Assembly: GCA_018816605.1 (NCBI GenBank)
Contig: JAHIVS010000509.1
Span: 1 to 7,402 of the forward strand
Length of the DNA stretch: 7,402 nucleotides
Source of the DNA: Pseudomonadota bacterium
GTDB lineage: Bacteria > Desulfobacterota > Desulfobacteria > Desulfobacterales > Desulfobacteraceae
Reading direction: 5' to 3'
Positions 7,026 through 7,402 of this stretch are shown here, one piece after another. The first letter of the stretch is position 1; each line of letters starts with the position of its first letter. Below the pieces are notes generated by a model, which saw only the letters and a program-made list of their open reading frames with translations, was not told the origin of the DNA and searched no databases. The translations under genes and the position numbers were made by a program.

Positions 7026-7402
7026 ATGTTGCAAAAAGCAGGGGGGGGAGTGGGCATTTTTCTTGTACTTTTTGTGATCCTTTGGGCCAGTAGCGGTGCA
7101 ACGGCCCGGGAACACCAGACCCCCCGAATGGTAATGGACCAGGCCAACCGCCGGGTGGTGATCCCGGGTGATGTTAATAAAATTGTCACCACCTTTAAAC
7201 CCGCCACCCTCTGTGTGCTTGCCCTGGGACTTGCACCCAGGCTGATCGGGGTGGATAGCTCTTCCAAACAGGATAAATTGTCCCGAGCGGTTTTTCCGGG
7301 AATGAATGAGGTGACGGGCATCGGCAGCAAATCCATGGGCATCAACTTTGAAGCCCTGGTCAGCCTGGACCCGGATCTGGGGATTCTCTATTCCCAGAAG
7401 GA
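7026..7402 (+). CDS. Periplasmic substrate-binding protein of a FecB/BtuF-type ABC importer, 3' partial
   Basis: Start of a class III periplasmic binding protein (Peripla_BP_2 family) that captures a siderophore, heme, cobalamin or similar metal chelate and hands it to an inner-membrane ABC permease. The frame stays open to the right edge; about 125 residues are visible, perhaps a third of the usual length. Residues 1-27 form a Sec signal peptide with a hydrophobic core (about 11-20) and likely cleavage after ATA (A27). There is no lipobox cysteine, so the protein is probably soluble in the periplasm. The mature part starts with the family pattern: a D-x-x-NRRVVIP strand, DVNKIVTT, then ALGLAPRLIGVD, followed by IGSKSMGINFEALVSLDPDLGILY, which matches the usual G-x-x-x-x-N-x-E-x-L-x-x-L-x-PDL signature. 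It is divergent from the TonB-dependent receptor, as expected for two parts of one uptake system. Permease and ATPase genes probably follow. A run of eight G falls in the signal-peptide codons. Confidence 0.9.
   Translation, partial: MLQKAGGGVGIFLVLFVILWASSGATAREHQTPRMVMDQANRRVVIPGDVNKIVTTFKPATLCVLALGLAPRLIGVDSSSKQDKLSRAVFPGMNEVTGIGSKSMGINFEALVSLDPDLGILYSQK
7041..7048 (+). repeat. G8 homopolymer within the signal-peptide codons
   Basis: Eight consecutive G fall in codons 6-8 (GGG GGG GGA) of the binding-protein gene. Gain or loss of one base would shift the frame almost at the start of the gene. Poly-G tracts of about this length are slippage-prone in known phase-variable genes, but eight is at the low end and no variation can be seen in one sequence. 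Confidence 0.7.

Overview
The window looks like a stretch of chromosome from a Gram-negative bacterium with an outer membrane. A TonB-dependent receptor, a Sec-exported binding protein, and large sensor kinases with periplasmic ligand-binding domains all point that way. The mix of multi-domain hybrid kinases, roughly balanced base composition and protein style suggests a sulfate-reducing Desulfobacterota (Desulfobacterales type). That placement is an impression from sequence style, not a demonstrated assignment.

Region 1 (bases 1-4646, plus strand) holds two hybrid histidine kinases in tandem. The first is cut by the left edge. It has the rest of one periplasmic venus-flytrap domain, a second complete one, one membrane helix, a kinase core, a receiver, and a helical tail. 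The second is a soluble protein with the order receiver-PAS-kinase-receiver. It starts 4 nt after the first gene stops, so the two are almost certainly co-transcribed and translationally coupled. Together they carry two kinase cores and three intact receivers. No Hpt domain and no DNA-binding or enzymatic output is visible, so the signal must pass to a partner outside the window.

Region 2 (4650-6767, minus strand) is a TonB-dependent outer-membrane receptor. It converges on the kinase pair with only 3 nt between the stop codons. Region 3 (6768-7025) is an AT-rich divergent control region. It contains a perfect 17-bp interrupted palindrome, a perfect 11-bp inverted repeat and candidate back-to-back promoters. 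Region 4 (7026 to the right edge, plus strand) is the start of a periplasmic binding protein of the FecB/BtuF type, truncated by the window.

The receptor and the binding protein make sense as one uptake route: the receptor brings a metal chelate or corrinoid across the outer membrane, and the binding protein delivers it to an ABC permease probably encoded just beyond the right edge. The substrate cannot be fixed from this sequence, and no convincing Fur box or cobalamin riboswitch was seen. Whether the kinases regulate this uptake system is unknown; they lie side by side but face each other rather than forming one operon. I see no mobile element, CRISPR array, tRNA or rRNA. I found no clearly new system; the most checkable unexplained signals are the two inverted repeats and the G8 tract at the start of the binding-protein gene.
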